Positions 16,956 to 25,724 of a stretch of DNA of 64,000 nt are shown in pieces. The notes beneath the pieces are model-generated. The model searched no databases. It was not told the DNA's origin and saw only the letters and a list, made by a program, of their open reading frames with translations. Source of the stretch: Bordetella pseudohinzii (GTDB lineage: Bacteria; Pseudomonadota; Gammaproteobacteria; Burkholderiales; Burkholderiaceae_B); NCBI RefSeq assembly GCF_000657795.2, contig NZ_JHEP02000001.1:186001-250000 (forward strand), in the 5' to 3' direction. The translations under genes and the position numbers were made by a program. Position 1 is the stretch's first letter. Each line of letters begins with the position of its first letter.

Positions 16956-16977
16956 GTTTGTCTCTTGGAGGTCGGCC

Positions 16978-17976
16978 TTACTCGGCCTTGATATTGGCCC
17001 GCTTCACCAGGACGCCCCATTGCTTGTTCTCATCGCGGAGATAGCGGTCCATTTCGCTCGGGCTCAACGGAATCGGCGCATAGCCCAGGTCGACCAGGCG
17101 CGCGGCGAAGGCGGCGTTCTTGGTCGCCGCGGTGATTTTGTCGTAGAGGAAATCAATGGCCGGCTGCGGCGTGCCCGGTGGCGCCAGCACGCCGTATAGC
17201 GTCTCGGCGTTGACATCGAATCCGAGCTCACGCAACGTGGGCAGATCCGGCAGCAAGGGCACGCGCTCGACCGAACTGACCGCATACATCTTCAGGCGCG
17301 AGCGGCTGGCATCGGCCAGACTCGGCGGAATGAAGGCGTAGTCGACCTGGCCCGCCACCACCGCGTTCATGACATCGGCCGACCCCTTGTAGGGAATGGC
17401 CTGCAGCGCCGGCACGCCGGCGGCCAACTTGAATTGCTCCATGGCCATCTGGGACATGCTGCCCGGTCCCCAGTGCCCATAGTTCAGTTGCGTATTGCCC
17501 GAGCGCAGGTCGGCCAGGACCTCCTGGAAGCTGCCCTTGGCTTTGGCCAGCGGCGACACCAGCACATAACCGCCCCGGCCGACTGGCGCGACCGAGCGGA
17601 ATTCCTCGGGCTTGAAACGGATCACGTCGGGCTGAACGTGCGGCATCGTCGACACGACGTCCGAGGTGGCAAAGAACAGCGTCAGGCCATCGGGCTTGGC
17701 CGCGAAGGAGAGATTGGCCCCGATGACGCCATTGGCGCCCGGGCGGTTTTCCACCACCAGCGGCTGGCCCAGCGTATCGCCTACGGCGGTGGACATCAGG
17801 CGCGCGGCCACATCGGTGCCGCCGCCAGGCGGATAAGGCACGATCAGGCGCACCGGCCCCGCCGGCTGCCAGGCGCCGGCGGCCGCAACCAACTGCGCGC
17901 CCCCCACGCCGCAAAAAATGCCGCCCAGCGCCAGGACCGTACGCAAAACGCGCGAAGACACATGCAAAGCAACCAT
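16978..17976 (-). CDS. Bug-family periplasmic solute receptor heading the amidohydrolase operon
   Basis: The start MVALHVSS (17976) follows AAGGGG. A signal peptide is followed by VRLIVPYPPGGGTDV, VVVENRPGANGVIGA and IPYKGSADVMNAVVAG, the standard Bug elements, over 332 residues. As the first gene of Bug-SDR-deacetylase-M24 it probably captures the compound that the enzymes degrade. No TctAB permease is linked. The 158 bp upstream, before the thioesterase gene ends, hold the promoter but no clear motif. Confidence 0.9.
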   Translation of the reverse strand: MVALHVSSRVLRTVLALGGIFCGVGGAQLVAAAGAWQPAGPVRLIVPYPPGGGTDVAARLMSTAVGDTLGQPLVVENRPGANGVIGANLSFAAKPDGLTLFFATSDVVSTMPHVQPDVIRFKPEEFRSVAPVGRGGYVLVSPLAKAKGSFQEVLADLRSGNTQLNYGHWGPGSMSQMAMEQFKLAAGVPALQAIPYKGSADVMNAVVAGQVDYAFIPPSLADASRSRLKMYAVSSVERVPLLPDLPTLRELGFDVNAETLYGVLAPPGTPQPAIDFLYDKITAATKNAAFAARLVDLGYAPIPLSPSEMDRYLRDENKQWGVLVKRANIKAE

Positions 17977-18134
17977 GGCTACCCCTTGATTTTGTCGGCG
18001 GGCTGGCTGTTGCCGGCCCGGCGTCACCGCGTGAGGGATGACGTTTCAAATCCTAGGGAAGCTTGTATGCAGGGTCAAAACATCAATATTTAACGCCGAT
18101 TAAGCTGGCCTTGAACAGGGTGGACGGACCGGCC

Positions 18135-18590
18135 CTAGCCCTTGCGCGCGAACACCAGCAAGGTCGAGGTGGCCGACGCCAGCAGCCGCCCCTGGGCATC
18201 GGTCAGGCGCGCTTCGGAATAGCCCACGCGCTGGCCCAGGCTCAGCACCCGGCCTTCGGCGCGGATCAGGCCGGTCTCGCGCGTGATGGCCTTGTGATAG
18301 GCCACCTTGAGTTCCAGCGTGGTGTAGGCCTGTTCGGCGCTGAGCTGCGAATGCACCGCGCAGCCGCAGGCCGAGTCCAGCAAGGTGGCGGCATAGCCGC
18401 CATGCACGGTGCCGATGGGGTTGTAGGCATGGGCGCCCGGGATGCCGGCAAAGACGGCGCGGCCGGGCTCGACTTCGACGAATTCGAAATCCAGCGACTC
18501 CAGGATGCCGGGCTTGCGGCCCGAGGCCATCAAGGCGCGCAGCTGCGCCAGGCCGTCCAGGCCGGAACCGATTTCTTCTACCAGACTCAT
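18135..18590 (-). CDS. PaaI-type hotdog-fold thioesterase
   Basis: The 151-residue protein has the PaaI/4HBT signature IGTVHGGYAATLLDSACGCAV (HGG motif) and LELKVAYHKAI. It is expected to hydrolyse acyl-CoA (aromatic or medium-chain) in the cytoplasm. The ATG overlaps the TetR stop (ATGA), so it is translationally coupled to the regulator and forms an operon with the thiolase at 19220. It probably recovers CoA or removes stalled acyl-CoA from the same route. Confidence 0.87.
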   Translation of the reverse strand: MSLVEEIGSGLDGLAQLRALMASGRKPGILESLDFEFVEVEPGRAVFAGIPGAHAYNPIGTVHGGYAATLLDSACGCAVHSQLSAEQAYTTLELKVAYHKAITRETGLIRAEGRVLSLGQRVGYSEARLTDAQGRLLASATSTLLVFARKG

Positions 18591-19186
18591 GTTTGCATCT
18601 CCCCGGGCAGGCCCAGGCGTTGTTTGAGAAATTGCCGCGCGCGCGCCAGCGATTGCGCGGCGCGCGCCTCATCGGGTTCGGCGCGGGCCAGCGTCAGCTG
18701 CCCCACCAGCTCAGCCAGGAGGGCGCGCGCCTGGTCGGCCGGATCGTCGCGGCCCAGGCCGGCCAGCGCTTCGGCCAGGGCGGCCTCAAGCGCCCGCGAG
18801 CCGGCATGGAAGGCGTCGCGGGCCGGCGGCGCCAGCCGCGGCGGCTCGCCGGCCAGGGCGGCCAGCGGGCAGCCGCGGCCGGGCGCGGCGCGATGCTCGG
18901 GCGAAAGATAGCGGTCGATATAGTGCGCCAGCGCGGCGCCGGGCTCGCGCCCCTGCCGGCTGCGCGCCCACCACTGCAGGCTTTCCTCGAACATGCGCGC
19001 AATGGCGGCCGCGACCAGGGCGTCCTTGTTGGCGAAGTGGGCATAGAAGCCGCCGTGGGTCAGGCCGGCGGCGCTCATCACCGCCGCCACGCCCACCTGC
19101 GCCGGACCGGCATCGCGCATGGCGCGCGCCGCCTCGGCGACGATGCGCTCGCGGGTTTTCTGTTTGTGCTCGCTGTCGTAACGCAT
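18587..19186 (-). CDS. TetR/AcrR family transcriptional regulator
   Basis: The start MRYDSEHKQKTRERIV (19186) places the helix-turn-helix at about residues 25-70 (VAAVMSAAGLTHGGFYAHFANKDAL). The 199-residue protein has the GFYxHF signature of the YcdC/NemR-like branch. It lies 33 bases after the thiolase gene and overlaps the thioesterase ATG. The perfect double palindrome at 20391-20434 in front of the thiolase is the obvious binding site, so it should repress its own operon and respond to an acyl-CoA or electrophile. Confidence 0.9.
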   Translation of the reverse strand: MRYDSEHKQKTRERIVAEAARAMRDAGPAQVGVAAVMSAAGLTHGGFYAHFANKDALVAAAIARMFEESLQWWARSRQGREPGAALAHYIDRYLSPEHRAAPGRGCPLAALAGEPPRLAPPARDAFHAGSRALEAALAEALAGLGRDDPADQARALLAELVGQLTLARAEPDEARAAQSLARARQFLKQRLGLPGEMQT

Positions 19187-19219
19187 GCTGTCCTCGTTCC
19201 AAGCCGCCACGATACGCCA

Positions 19220-20368
19220 CTACACCGCCTCGAGCACGGTGGCGATGCCCTGGCCGCCGCCGATGCACTGCGTGGCCAGCGCATAACGGCAGCCCTCGCG
19301 GCGCAGGAGCTGGGCGGCCTTGCCCGTGATGCGCGCGCCGGTGGCGCCCAACGGATGGCCGAGCGCGATGGCGCCGCCGTCCAGGTTGACGCGCTCCGGA
19401 TCCAGGCCCAGTTCGCGCATGCAGGCCAGGGCTTGCGAGGCGAACGCTTCATTGAGTTCCACCACGCCGATGTCCTCGATGGCCAGCCCCGCGCGTGCCA
19501 GGGCGAGGCGGCTGGCCGGCACCGGCCCCATGCCCATGAATTCCGGCGCGCAGCCGGCCACGGCCGTGGCTTTCACCCGCGCCAGGATGTCCAGGCCATG
19601 CCGGCGCGCGAAGGCCTCCGAGGTCAGGAGCACGCCGGCCGCGCCATCGGTCAGCGGCGAGGCGGTGCCGGCCGTCACCGTGCCGTCAAAAGCCGGGCGC
19701 AGCGCCGCCAGGCCCGGCAGACTGGTCTGCGGCCGCAGGCACTGGTCGGCCACCACATGCTGCCCGTCGGGTGTGGCGACCGGCGCCAGCTCGCCGGCCA
19801 GGCGGCCCTGCGCCTGGGCGCGCGCGGCCTTCATCTGCGAGTCGAAGGCAAAGCGCTCCTGGTCGGCGCGCGAGACGCCATGGCGCGCCGCGACGTTTTC
19901 GGCCGTGCGCCCCATCGGGATATAGGCCTCGATGCCGATGGGCGCATCGGGATGGTCGGGCGAGACGAAACGCGGATTGGGCGAAAAATTCAGGCCGCCC
20001 TGCGGCACCATGCTCATGCTCTCCACGCCGGCGGCGATGAAGGCCTCGCCCGCGCCCATGGCGATCTGGCCGGCCGCCATATGCACGGCCGACATGGACG
20101 AGCCGCAGAAGCGGTTCATGGTCATGCCTGGCACGCTGACCGGAAACCCCGCCAGCAAGGCGGCGATGCGCGCGATGTTGTTGCCCTGCTCGGCCTCCGG
20201 ATAGGCGCAACCCATGAACACATCGTCGATCAGCGCCGGATCCAGGCCGCGCGTCAAGGAGCGCAGCACCACGGCGGCCAGGTCATCCGGGCGGGTCTGC
20301 GCCAGCACGCCCTTGCGGGCGAAAGCGAAAGGGGTGCGGGCAAAGCCCGCGATAACAGCGGTGGACAT
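19220..20368 (-). CDS. Thiolase (acetyl-CoA acyltransferase, FadA-like)
   Basis: The 382-residue enzyme has all thiolase landmarks: nucleophile C88 in NRFCGSS, H338 in GHPLGATGAR and C368 in CIGGGQG. It cleaves 3-ketoacyl-CoA with CoA, the last step of beta-oxidation. It is the first gene of the thiolase-TetR-thioesterase operon and begins 22 bases from the 44-bp palindrome. No FadB partner is adjacent, so it may serve a specialised acyl-CoA rather than bulk fatty acids. Confidence 0.92.
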   Translation of the reverse strand: MSTAVIAGFARTPFAFARKGVLAQTRPDDLAAVVLRSLTRGLDPALIDDVFMGCAYPEAEQGNNIARIAALLAGFPVSVPGMTMNRFCGSSMSAVHMAAGQIAMGAGEAFIAAGVESMSMVPQGGLNFSPNPRFVSPDHPDAPIGIEAYIPMGRTAENVAARHGVSRADQERFAFDSQMKAARAQAQGRLAGELAPVATPDGQHVVADQCLRPQTSLPGLAALRPAFDGTVTAGTASPLTDGAAGVLLTSEAFARRHGLDILARVKATAVAGCAPEFMGMGPVPASRLALARAGLAIEDIGVVELNEAFASQALACMRELGLDPERVNLDGGAIALGHPLGATGARITGKAAQLLRREGCRYALATQCIGGGQGIATVLEAV

Positions 20369-20390
20369 CTCGACTCCTCGCCATGGCGGC

Positions 20391-20434
20391 TTGATATGAC
20401 GATCATCATATTAATATGATGATCGTCATATCAA
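20391..20434. promoter_or_regulatory. Perfect 44-bp palindrome: double TetR operator
   Basis: The left half 20391-20412 is the exact reverse complement of the right half 20413-20434. Each half holds an imperfect 16-bp dyad centred on GATC: TATGACGATCATCATA (20395-20410) and TATGATGATCGTCATA (20415-20430), 20 bp apart centre to centre. That fits two TetR dimers on one DNA face. It lies 22 bases upstream of the thiolase ATG. Confidence 0.85.
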
Positions 20435-20445
20435 CAAGCGCCACC

Positions 20446-20467
20446 GCGGCGCCGCCGAGGGCGCCGC
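20446..20467. repeat. Perfect 8-bp hairpin between LysR 3' end and palindrome
   Basis: GCGGCGCC (20446-20453), 6-base loop, GGCGCCGC (20460-20467). It lies just past the stop of the LysR gene. There is no T-run, so it is at best a weak or factor-dependent terminator. Confidence 0.4.
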
Positions 20468-20483
20468 GCCCGTTTCGCCTGGT

Positions 20484-21422
20484 TTACCGCCGCGTCGAAG
20501 GCCCGCCCTGGCCGCCGGCGGCCGGCGCGGCGGTCTCGCGCACCGCCTCGGCCAGATAATCGACAAAGGACGCGATGCGCGCCGAGATCGCCGTATTGCG
20601 GTAGTAGACCGCGTTGACCGGCTGGCGCTCGTCGATGGTGTGGCGCGCCAGGATCTGCTTGAGACGGCCGCTGGCGCGGTCCTCGCCCGTCATGAAGTCG
20701 GACAGGCAGACGATGCCCATGTCTTGCAAGGCCAGCTGGCGCAGGGTTTCGCCATTGGAGGCCCAGATCGTGGGCGTGATGTAGCGGCGCTCGCCCGCTT
20801 CGTCGCGCAAGGGCCAATAATTGAGCGACTCGGGCTGGTTAAAACCCAGCAGGCTGTGGCCGCTCGACAGCTCCGAAGGATGGCGCGGGGTGCCGTGGCG
20901 GGCCAGATAGGCGGGGCTGGCCAGGATGCGCAGCCGGCTGCTGCCGATGGACCGGCTGTGCAGCGTGGAGTCCTTCAGGTGGCCGATGCGGATGGCCACG
21001 TCGGTGCGCCGCTCCAGCAGATCGATGAAGCGTTCGCTGCTGTTGAGTTCCAGCTCGACCTGGGGATAGCGTTCGCGATAGCCCTGGATCAGCGGCACGA
21101 TGACATGCAGCATAAAGGGCGTGGCGGCGTCGACCCGCAGCCGTCCCGAGGGCTGGCCGCGCCGCACCGCCATGGCCTCTTCGGCGCCCTCGACCGCCTC
21201 GACGATGGCGCGCGCCTGGACCAGGAAGGCCCGCCCTTCTTCGGTGAGTTCGATGCGGCGCGTGGTCCGGCGCATGAGCGTGGTCTGCAGTTTTTCTTCC
21301 AGGCGGCCCAGGGCGCGGCTGGCGGCCGAGACGGTCTGGCCCAATTGCTGGGCCGCCGCCGTGAGCGACCCGCTGTCGACCACGGCCAGAAAAGCCTGGA
21401 GTTCTTCGAGCGTAATCTTCAT
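20484..21422 (-). CDS. LysR family regulator divergent from an MFS-DkgB operon
   Basis: The 312-residue protein has an N-terminal winged helix (LQAFLAVVDSGSLTAAAQQLGQTVSAASRALGRLEE) and a CrgA-type effector domain (GRLRVDAATPFML, IRIGHLKDSTLHSR). It diverges from the MFS transporter gene, with 101 bp of AT-rich DNA between them. A TTTTGAT/ATCAAAA dyad with T-N11-A geometry touches its start codon, so it very likely controls itself and the transporter. The C-terminal 20 residues are Pro/Gly/Ala-rich and unconserved. Confidence 0.9.
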   Translation of the reverse strand: MKITLEELQAFLAVVDSGSLTAAAQQLGQTVSAASRALGRLEEKLQTTLMRRTTRRIELTEEGRAFLVQARAIVEAVEGAEEAMAVRRGQPSGRLRVDAATPFMLHVIVPLIQGYRERYPQVELELNSSERFIDLLERRTDVAIRIGHLKDSTLHSRSIGSSRLRILASPAYLARHGTPRHPSELSSGHSLLGFNQPESLNYWPLRDEAGERRYITPTIWASNGETLRQLALQDMGIVCLSDFMTGEDRASGRLKQILARHTIDERQPVNAVYYRNTAISARIASFVDYLAEAVRETAAPAAGGQGGPSTRR

Positions 21423-21441
21423 TTTTGATTTTTTATCAAAA
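21423..21441. promoter_or_regulatory. LysR-type operator (T-N11-A dyad)
   Basis: TTTTGAT (21423-21429), five T, ATCAAAA (21435-21441): perfect 7-bp arms with T-N11-A spacing, immediately upstream of the LysR start at 21422. Expected autoregulatory and activation site for the divergent MFS-dkgB pair. Confidence 0.6.
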
Positions 21442-21523
21442 GTATTTCGCTTATAAACGGGTTTTTCTGCAAAAGTAAAGGGCGCAGACTTCCGCCATCG
21501 TCTTTCATCCAGGAAGTTTGTCC

Positions 21524-22726
21524 ATGAACCCCTCCTCCACCGCCGAGCCCTCCGGCGCCAAGGCCACCCTGCCCCTGCTGGCCCTGGCGGTCGGCGCCTT
21601 TGGCATCGGCACCACGGAATTCGGCCCCATGGGGCTGCTGCCGGTCATCGCCGACGGCGTCGGCGTCTCCATCCCCACGGCCGGCATGCTGGTCAGCGCC
21701 TACGCCATCGGCGTGATGGTGGGCGCACCCCTCATGACCCTGGCGCTGGCGCGCTGGTCGCGCCGCAAGGCCCTCATCGTGCTGATGGGCATTTTCACGC
21801 TGGGCAATCTGCTCTCGGCCATGGCGCCCGGCTACACCACGCTGCTGCTGGCCCGCCTGGTCACCAGCCTGAACCACGGCGCCTTCTTCGGCCTGGGCTC
21901 GCTGGTGGCGGCCAGCCTGGTGCCGCGCCACCGGCAGGCCAGCGCCGTGGCGGCCATGTTCATGGGCCTGACCATCGCCAACATCGGCGGAGTGCCCGCG
22001 GCCACCTGGCTGGGTCAGGCGCTGGGCTGGCGGCTGTCCTTCGCGGCCACGGCCGGCCTGGGCCTGATCGCCATGCTGGGTCTGCGCTTCGCGCTGCCGG
22101 CCGGACAGGCCGGCAGCCGCCCCAATGTCCGCGCCGAACTGTCGGTGCTGACCCGCCCGGCCGTGCTGGCCGCCCTGGCGACCACCGTGCTGGGCGCGGG
22201 CGCCATGTTCACGCTCTACACCTATATCTCGCCCACCCTGTCGGCGCTGACCGGCGCTTCGCCCGCCTTCATCACTGGCATGCTGGTCCTGATCGGCGTG
22301 GGCTTCTCGCTGGGCAATATCGCCGGCGGCCGGCTGGCCGACCGCTCCCTGGACGGCAGCCTGATCGGCTTTCTGACGCTATTGATCGCGGTGATGCTGG
22401 CCTTCCCCTGGCTGGCGGCCACGCATGCCGGCGCGGCCATCGCCTTGCTCATCTGGGGCATCGCCACCTTCGCCGTGGTGCCGCCGCTGCAAATGCGCGT
22501 GATGCGCGCCGCCGCCGACGCCCCCGGCCTGGCCTCCTCGGTCAATGTGGGCGCCTTCAATCTGGGCAATGCGCTGGGCGCGGCGGCCGGCGGCGGCGCC
22601 ATCTCGGCCGGCCTGGGCTATGCGGCCGTGCCGATCGCCGGCGCGCTGATCGCCGCGGCCGGCCTGCTGCTGGTGCTGTCGCAGCTGCGGCGTTCGCGCC
22701 GCGCCCTGGGCGCCCAGACCTGCTGA
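21524..22726 (+). CDS. MFS transporter (AraJ/YdhP-like sugar-efflux type)
   Basis: ATG 21524 follows an AGGAA ribosome site. The 400-residue, 12-helix permease opens with [22 protein letters not shown], the signature of the AraJ/YdhP/PbuE efflux branch, and has ALARWSRRK in loop 2-3. It likely exports sugars, nucleosides or drugs. It is divergent from the LysR gene and followed by a DkgB-like reductase with little spacing, forming a regulator/exporter/aldo-keto reductase module. Confidence 0.88.
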   Translation: MNPSSTAEPSGAKATLPLLALAVGAFGIGTTEFGPMGLLPVIADGVGVSIPTAGMLVSAYAIGVMVGAPLMTLALARWSRRKALIVLMGIFTLGNLLSAMAPGYTTLLLARLVTSLNHGAFFGLGSLVAASLVPRHRQASAVAAMFMGLTIANIGGVPAATWLGQALGWRLSFAATAGLGLIAMLGLRFALPAGQAGSRPNVRAELSVLTRPAVLAALATTVLGAGAMFTLYTYISPTLSALTGASPAFITGMLVLIGVGFSLGNIAGGRLADRSLDGSLIGFLTLLIAVMLAFPWLAATHAGAAIALLIWGIATFAVVPPLQMRVMRAAADAPGLASSVNVGAFNLGNALGAAAGGGAISAGLGYAAVPIAGALIAAAGLLLVLSQLRRSRRALGAQTC

Positions 22727-22761
22727 TGCTTTTTTCAATCTCTTACGCGACACCTCTCATC

Positions 22762-23568
22762 ATGAGCATTGTTCCTTCCTTCGGCCTGGGCACCTTCCGC
22801 CTGCAAGGCCAGACCGTCATCGACGCCGTGCGCACTGGCCTGGAGCTGGGCTATCGCGCCATCGACACCGCGCAGATCTACGGAAACGAGGCCGAAATCG
22901 GCCAGGCCATCGCCGAATCCGGCGTGGACCGCGACGATCTCTTTCTCACCACCAAGATCTGGGTCGACAACTACGCCCACGACAAGCTGATCCCCAGCCT
23001 GCGCGACAGCCTGTCCCGGCTGCGCACCGACCGCGTGGACCTGACGCTGATCCATTGGCCCGCTCCGGGCAAGGGCGTGCCGCTGGCGGCCTATATGAGC
23101 GCCCTGGCCGAGGCCCGCGAACAGGGCCTGACGCGCCATATCGGCATCTCCAACTTCAATATCGCCCTGACCGGCGAAGCCATCGCCGCCGTCGGCCGCG
23201 AGGCCATCGCCACCAACCAGGTCGAGCTCAGCCCCTATCTGCAAAACCACAAGCTCGCGGCCTATCTGCGGGCCCAGGGCATCGGCCTGACCTCCTACAT
23301 GACCCTGGCCTATGGCAAGGTGCTCAAGGACCCGGTCATCGGCGCCATCGCGCAAGCCCGCCAGGCCACGCCGGCCCAGGTGGCCCTGGCCTGGGCCCTG
23401 CGGCAGGGCTATAGCGTCATCCCCTCGTCCACCAAGCGCGAAAACCTCGCCAGCAATCTGCTGGCCCGCCAATTGCGCCTGGACGACGAGGACATGGCGC
23501 GCATCGCCACGCTGGAGCGCAATGGGCGCGAAGTCGATCCCGAAGGGCTGGCGCCCGAATGGGACTGA
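22762..23568 (+). CDS. dkgB: Aldo/keto reductase, 2,5-diketo-D-gluconate reductase B type
   Basis: The 268-residue enzyme follows E. coli DkgB closely over its whole length, from [10 protein letters not shown] to [10 protein letters not shown]-like PEGLAPEWD. The catalytic tetrad is D35, Y40, K65 and H98. DkgB reduces 2,5-diketo-gluconate and, physiologically, methylglyoxal and similar aldehydes with NADPH. I use ATG 22762 because it gives the family N terminus and length; an ATG at 22726 overlapping the MFS stop is also in frame. It is probably cotranscribed with the exporter under the LysR regulator. Confidence 0.92.
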   Translation: MSIVPSFGLGTFRLQGQTVIDAVRTGLELGYRAIDTAQIYGNEAEIGQAIAESGVDRDDLFLTTKIWVDNYAHDKLIPSLRDSLSRLRTDRVDLTLIHWPAPGKGVPLAAYMSALAEAREQGLTRHIGISNFNIALTGEAIAAVGREAIATNQVELSPYLQNHKLAAYLRAQGIGLTSYMTLAYGKVLKDPVIGAIAQARQATPAQVALAWALRQGYSVIPSSTKRENLASNLLARQLRLDDEDMARIATLERNGREVDPEGLAPEWD

Positions 23569-23586
23569 GGCCAGAGCCGAGGCGGC

Positions 23587-24771
23587 TCATCGTTGCGCGG
23601 CGATAGCGGGCGGCGTGCCCAGCAGCCGCGCGCGGCCGGCCAGCGCGCCAAAGCCCGCCATGGCCAGGCAGAGCGCCACGCCGATGGCCAGCGGCCGGTC
23701 CCAGCCCTGCGACCAGGCATAGGCCTTGCCCGCCAGCCAAGGGCCGCTGGCGGCCAGCAGATAGCCCAGGCACTGGGCCATGCCGGACAGCGCGGCCGCG
23801 GTGCGCGGATCGGCCGCGCGCAGGCCCATGAACATCAAGGCCAGGATGAGCCCGGCGCCCGAACCCGCGCCCAGGCAGCAGGCCCACAGCGGCGCGAGCG
23901 CGGGCCAGCGCGCCAGGCCCAGCAAGGCCAGCCCCATCAGCAGCCCGCTGCCGGCCGCCAAGGCCTTCTGGTCCTTGAAGCGGGCGACCAGCGGCGCGAG
24001 CACCAGCCCGGGCAAAGCGCAGGCCAGCTGCATCAGGCCATGCACGGAACCGGCCGCCTGCGGCGAAAAACCGGCCTCGGCCAGGATGGCCGGCAGCCAG
24101 GCCACCGTGGCGTAGTAGAGCGTGGAATTCAAACCCATGAAAAGCGTGAGCTGCCAGGCCAAGGGGCTGCGCCAGACGGGCGCGCCCGGCCCGGCGGCGG
24201 CCCGCGGCGGGATGGCGGGCGCGGCCAGCTGCGCCCACCAGGCCAGCATGGCCGCCAGCGGCAGGAGCAGCAGCACGCCCAGGGCCGGCGGCCAGCCCCA
24301 GCGCCCGGCCAGCGGGACGGCGCTGGCCGAGGCCAGCGCCGCCGCGCCGCCCATGGCCAAGGCGCAGGCCGACGTCACGGCCGCGACCTTGGCCGGAAAG
24401 TCGCGCTTGATGAGGCTGGGCAGCAGCACATTGCCCAGGGCGATGCCCACGCCGGCCAGCAGCGTGCCCGCATAGAGCGCGAGCATGGGGCCCGCCGAGC
24501 GCAGCAGGATCCCGGCCGCGATCACGGCCAGCGCCGCCAGCACCGTGCGCTCCAGGCCGTGGGCGCGCGCGATGGCGCCGGCAAAGGGCGAGACCGCCCC
24601 GAAAGCCAGCAGGGGCAAGGTGGTCAACAGCCCGGCTTGCGCCGCGGACAGCTTGAATTCGCCTTGCAGCAGCGACAGCACGGGCGCCACGGCCGTGACC
24701 GGCGCGCGCAGATTGGCTGCCACCAGCAGCAGCCCGGCCAGCAGCCACAGGCTGCGTGATCGATTCGACAT
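23587..24771 (-). CDS. MFS transporter, CynX/NimT family
   Basis: The 394-residue permease starts MSNRSRSLWLLAGLLLVAANLRAPVT; the NLRAP motif is a hallmark of the CynX/NimT branch. Twelve helices are apparent. In E. coli, NimT (YeaN) exports 2-nitroimidazole and is controlled by the divergent AraC-type NimR (YeaM). The gene here is also divergent from a cupin-AraC regulator, so a NimT role is more likely than cyanate uptake, and no cynS is present. Confidence 0.85.
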   Translation of the reverse strand: MSNRSRSLWLLAGLLLVAANLRAPVTAVAPVLSLLQGEFKLSAAQAGLLTTLPLLAFGAVSPFAGAIARAHGLERTVLAALAVIAAGILLRSAGPMLALYAGTLLAGVGIALGNVLLPSLIKRDFPAKVAAVTSACALAMGGAAALASASAVPLAGRWGWPPALGVLLLLPLAAMLAWWAQLAAPAIPPRAAAGPGAPVWRSPLAWQLTLFMGLNSTLYYATVAWLPAILAEAGFSPQAAGSVHGLMQLACALPGLVLAPLVARFKDQKALAAGSGLLMGLALLGLARWPALAPLWACCLGAGSGAGLILALMFMGLRAADPRTAAALSGMAQCLGYLLAASGPWLAGKAYAWSQGWDRPLAIGVALCLAMAGFGALAGRARLLGTPPAIAAQR

Positions 24772-24860
24772 AACACGCTCACAAAAAACCACAGCCTAGC
24801 GCGGCCCGGGCGATTCTGGATTAAGCTATAACGACAATAAATCGCTGAATCCTGCCAACC

Positions 24861-25724
24861 ATGCTTCTGTTCCCGGTGCGCACGGCCGGCCTGGCCCACC
24901 CCCTGCGCGATGTCGATATGGACACCGTGCGCGGCCCTGCCGTTGGCATGCGGGTCGAGGTCTCCGACATCAAGCGCGAGATGCCGGTGCACCGGCACCG
25001 CCAGGGCCAGCTGGTGCTGGCCCTGAACGGCGCGGTCATCTGCGAAGTGGCCGATGCCCTGTGGATGGTGCCGCCGCATTGCGCCGTCTGGGTGCCGGGC
25101 ATGCTGCCGCACAGCATCCGCGCCACGGCCAATGCGCGCCTGGCCTATCTCTTCGTACAGCCCGGCGCGGCGGTCCTGCCCGCCCACTGCTGCACCCTGG
25201 GCATCACGCCGCTGGTGCGCGAGCTCATCCTCGACATGGCCGCCCAGCCTGCCGACTATCCCCCCGACAGCCCCAGCCACCGCAAGGCCGCCGTCCTGCT
25301 GGAAGAACTGGCGCGCATGCCCCTGGCCACCCTGCACCTGCCGGTCTCTCAAGAACCGCGCGTGCGCAGGATCGCCAAGCGCCTGGCCGAGCATCCCGCC
25401 GACCGGCGCACGCTGGCCGAATGGGCGGCCTGGGTCGCCATGAGCGAACGCTCCCTGGCCCGCCTCATCCAGGCCGAAACCGGCTTGAGCTTCGGCCGCT
25501 GGCGCCAGCAGATCCATCTCATCGAAGCGCTGCGCCTGCTGGCCGCCGGCCGCAACGTGCAGCAGGTCGCCGGCGCCCTGGGCTATGACTCGGTCACGGC
25601 CTTCATCACCATGTTCAAGAAAGCCCTGGGCAAGCCGCCGGCGCGCTATTTCGCCGAGATGGGCCAGCCGGCGGCGCCGGCGCCCGGGCGCGGCGTGCTC
25701 AAGCCGCCGCCTCGTTCAGCGTGA
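24861..25724 (+). CDS. Cupin-AraC family regulator, NimR-like
   Basis: The 287-residue protein has an N-terminal cupin sensor (MPVHRHRQGQLVLALNG, VPPHCAVWVPGMLPH) and a C-terminal AraC domain (LAEWAAWVAMSERSLARLIQ, GYDSVTAFITMFKKALGKPPARYF). This layout and the divergent CynX/NimT gene match the E. coli nimR-nimT pair. It would activate or repress the exporter across the 89-bp gap, which contains GCGATT (24810-24815) and AATCGC (24840-24845) as a weak inverted repeat. Its last 26 bases overlap the convergent acyl-CoA synthetase gene. Confidence 0.87.
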   Translation: MLLFPVRTAGLAHPLRDVDMDTVRGPAVGMRVEVSDIKREMPVHRHRQGQLVLALNGAVICEVADALWMVPPHCAVWVPGMLPHSIRATANARLAYLFVQPGAAVLPAHCCTLGITPLVRELILDMAAQPADYPPDSPSHRKAAVLLEELARMPLATLHLPVSQEPRVRRIAKRLAEHPADRRTLAEWAAWVAMSERSLARLIQAETGLSFGRWRQQIHLIEALRLLAAGRNVQQVAGALGYDSVTAFITMFKKALGKPPARYFAEMGQPAAPAPGRGVLKPPPRSA

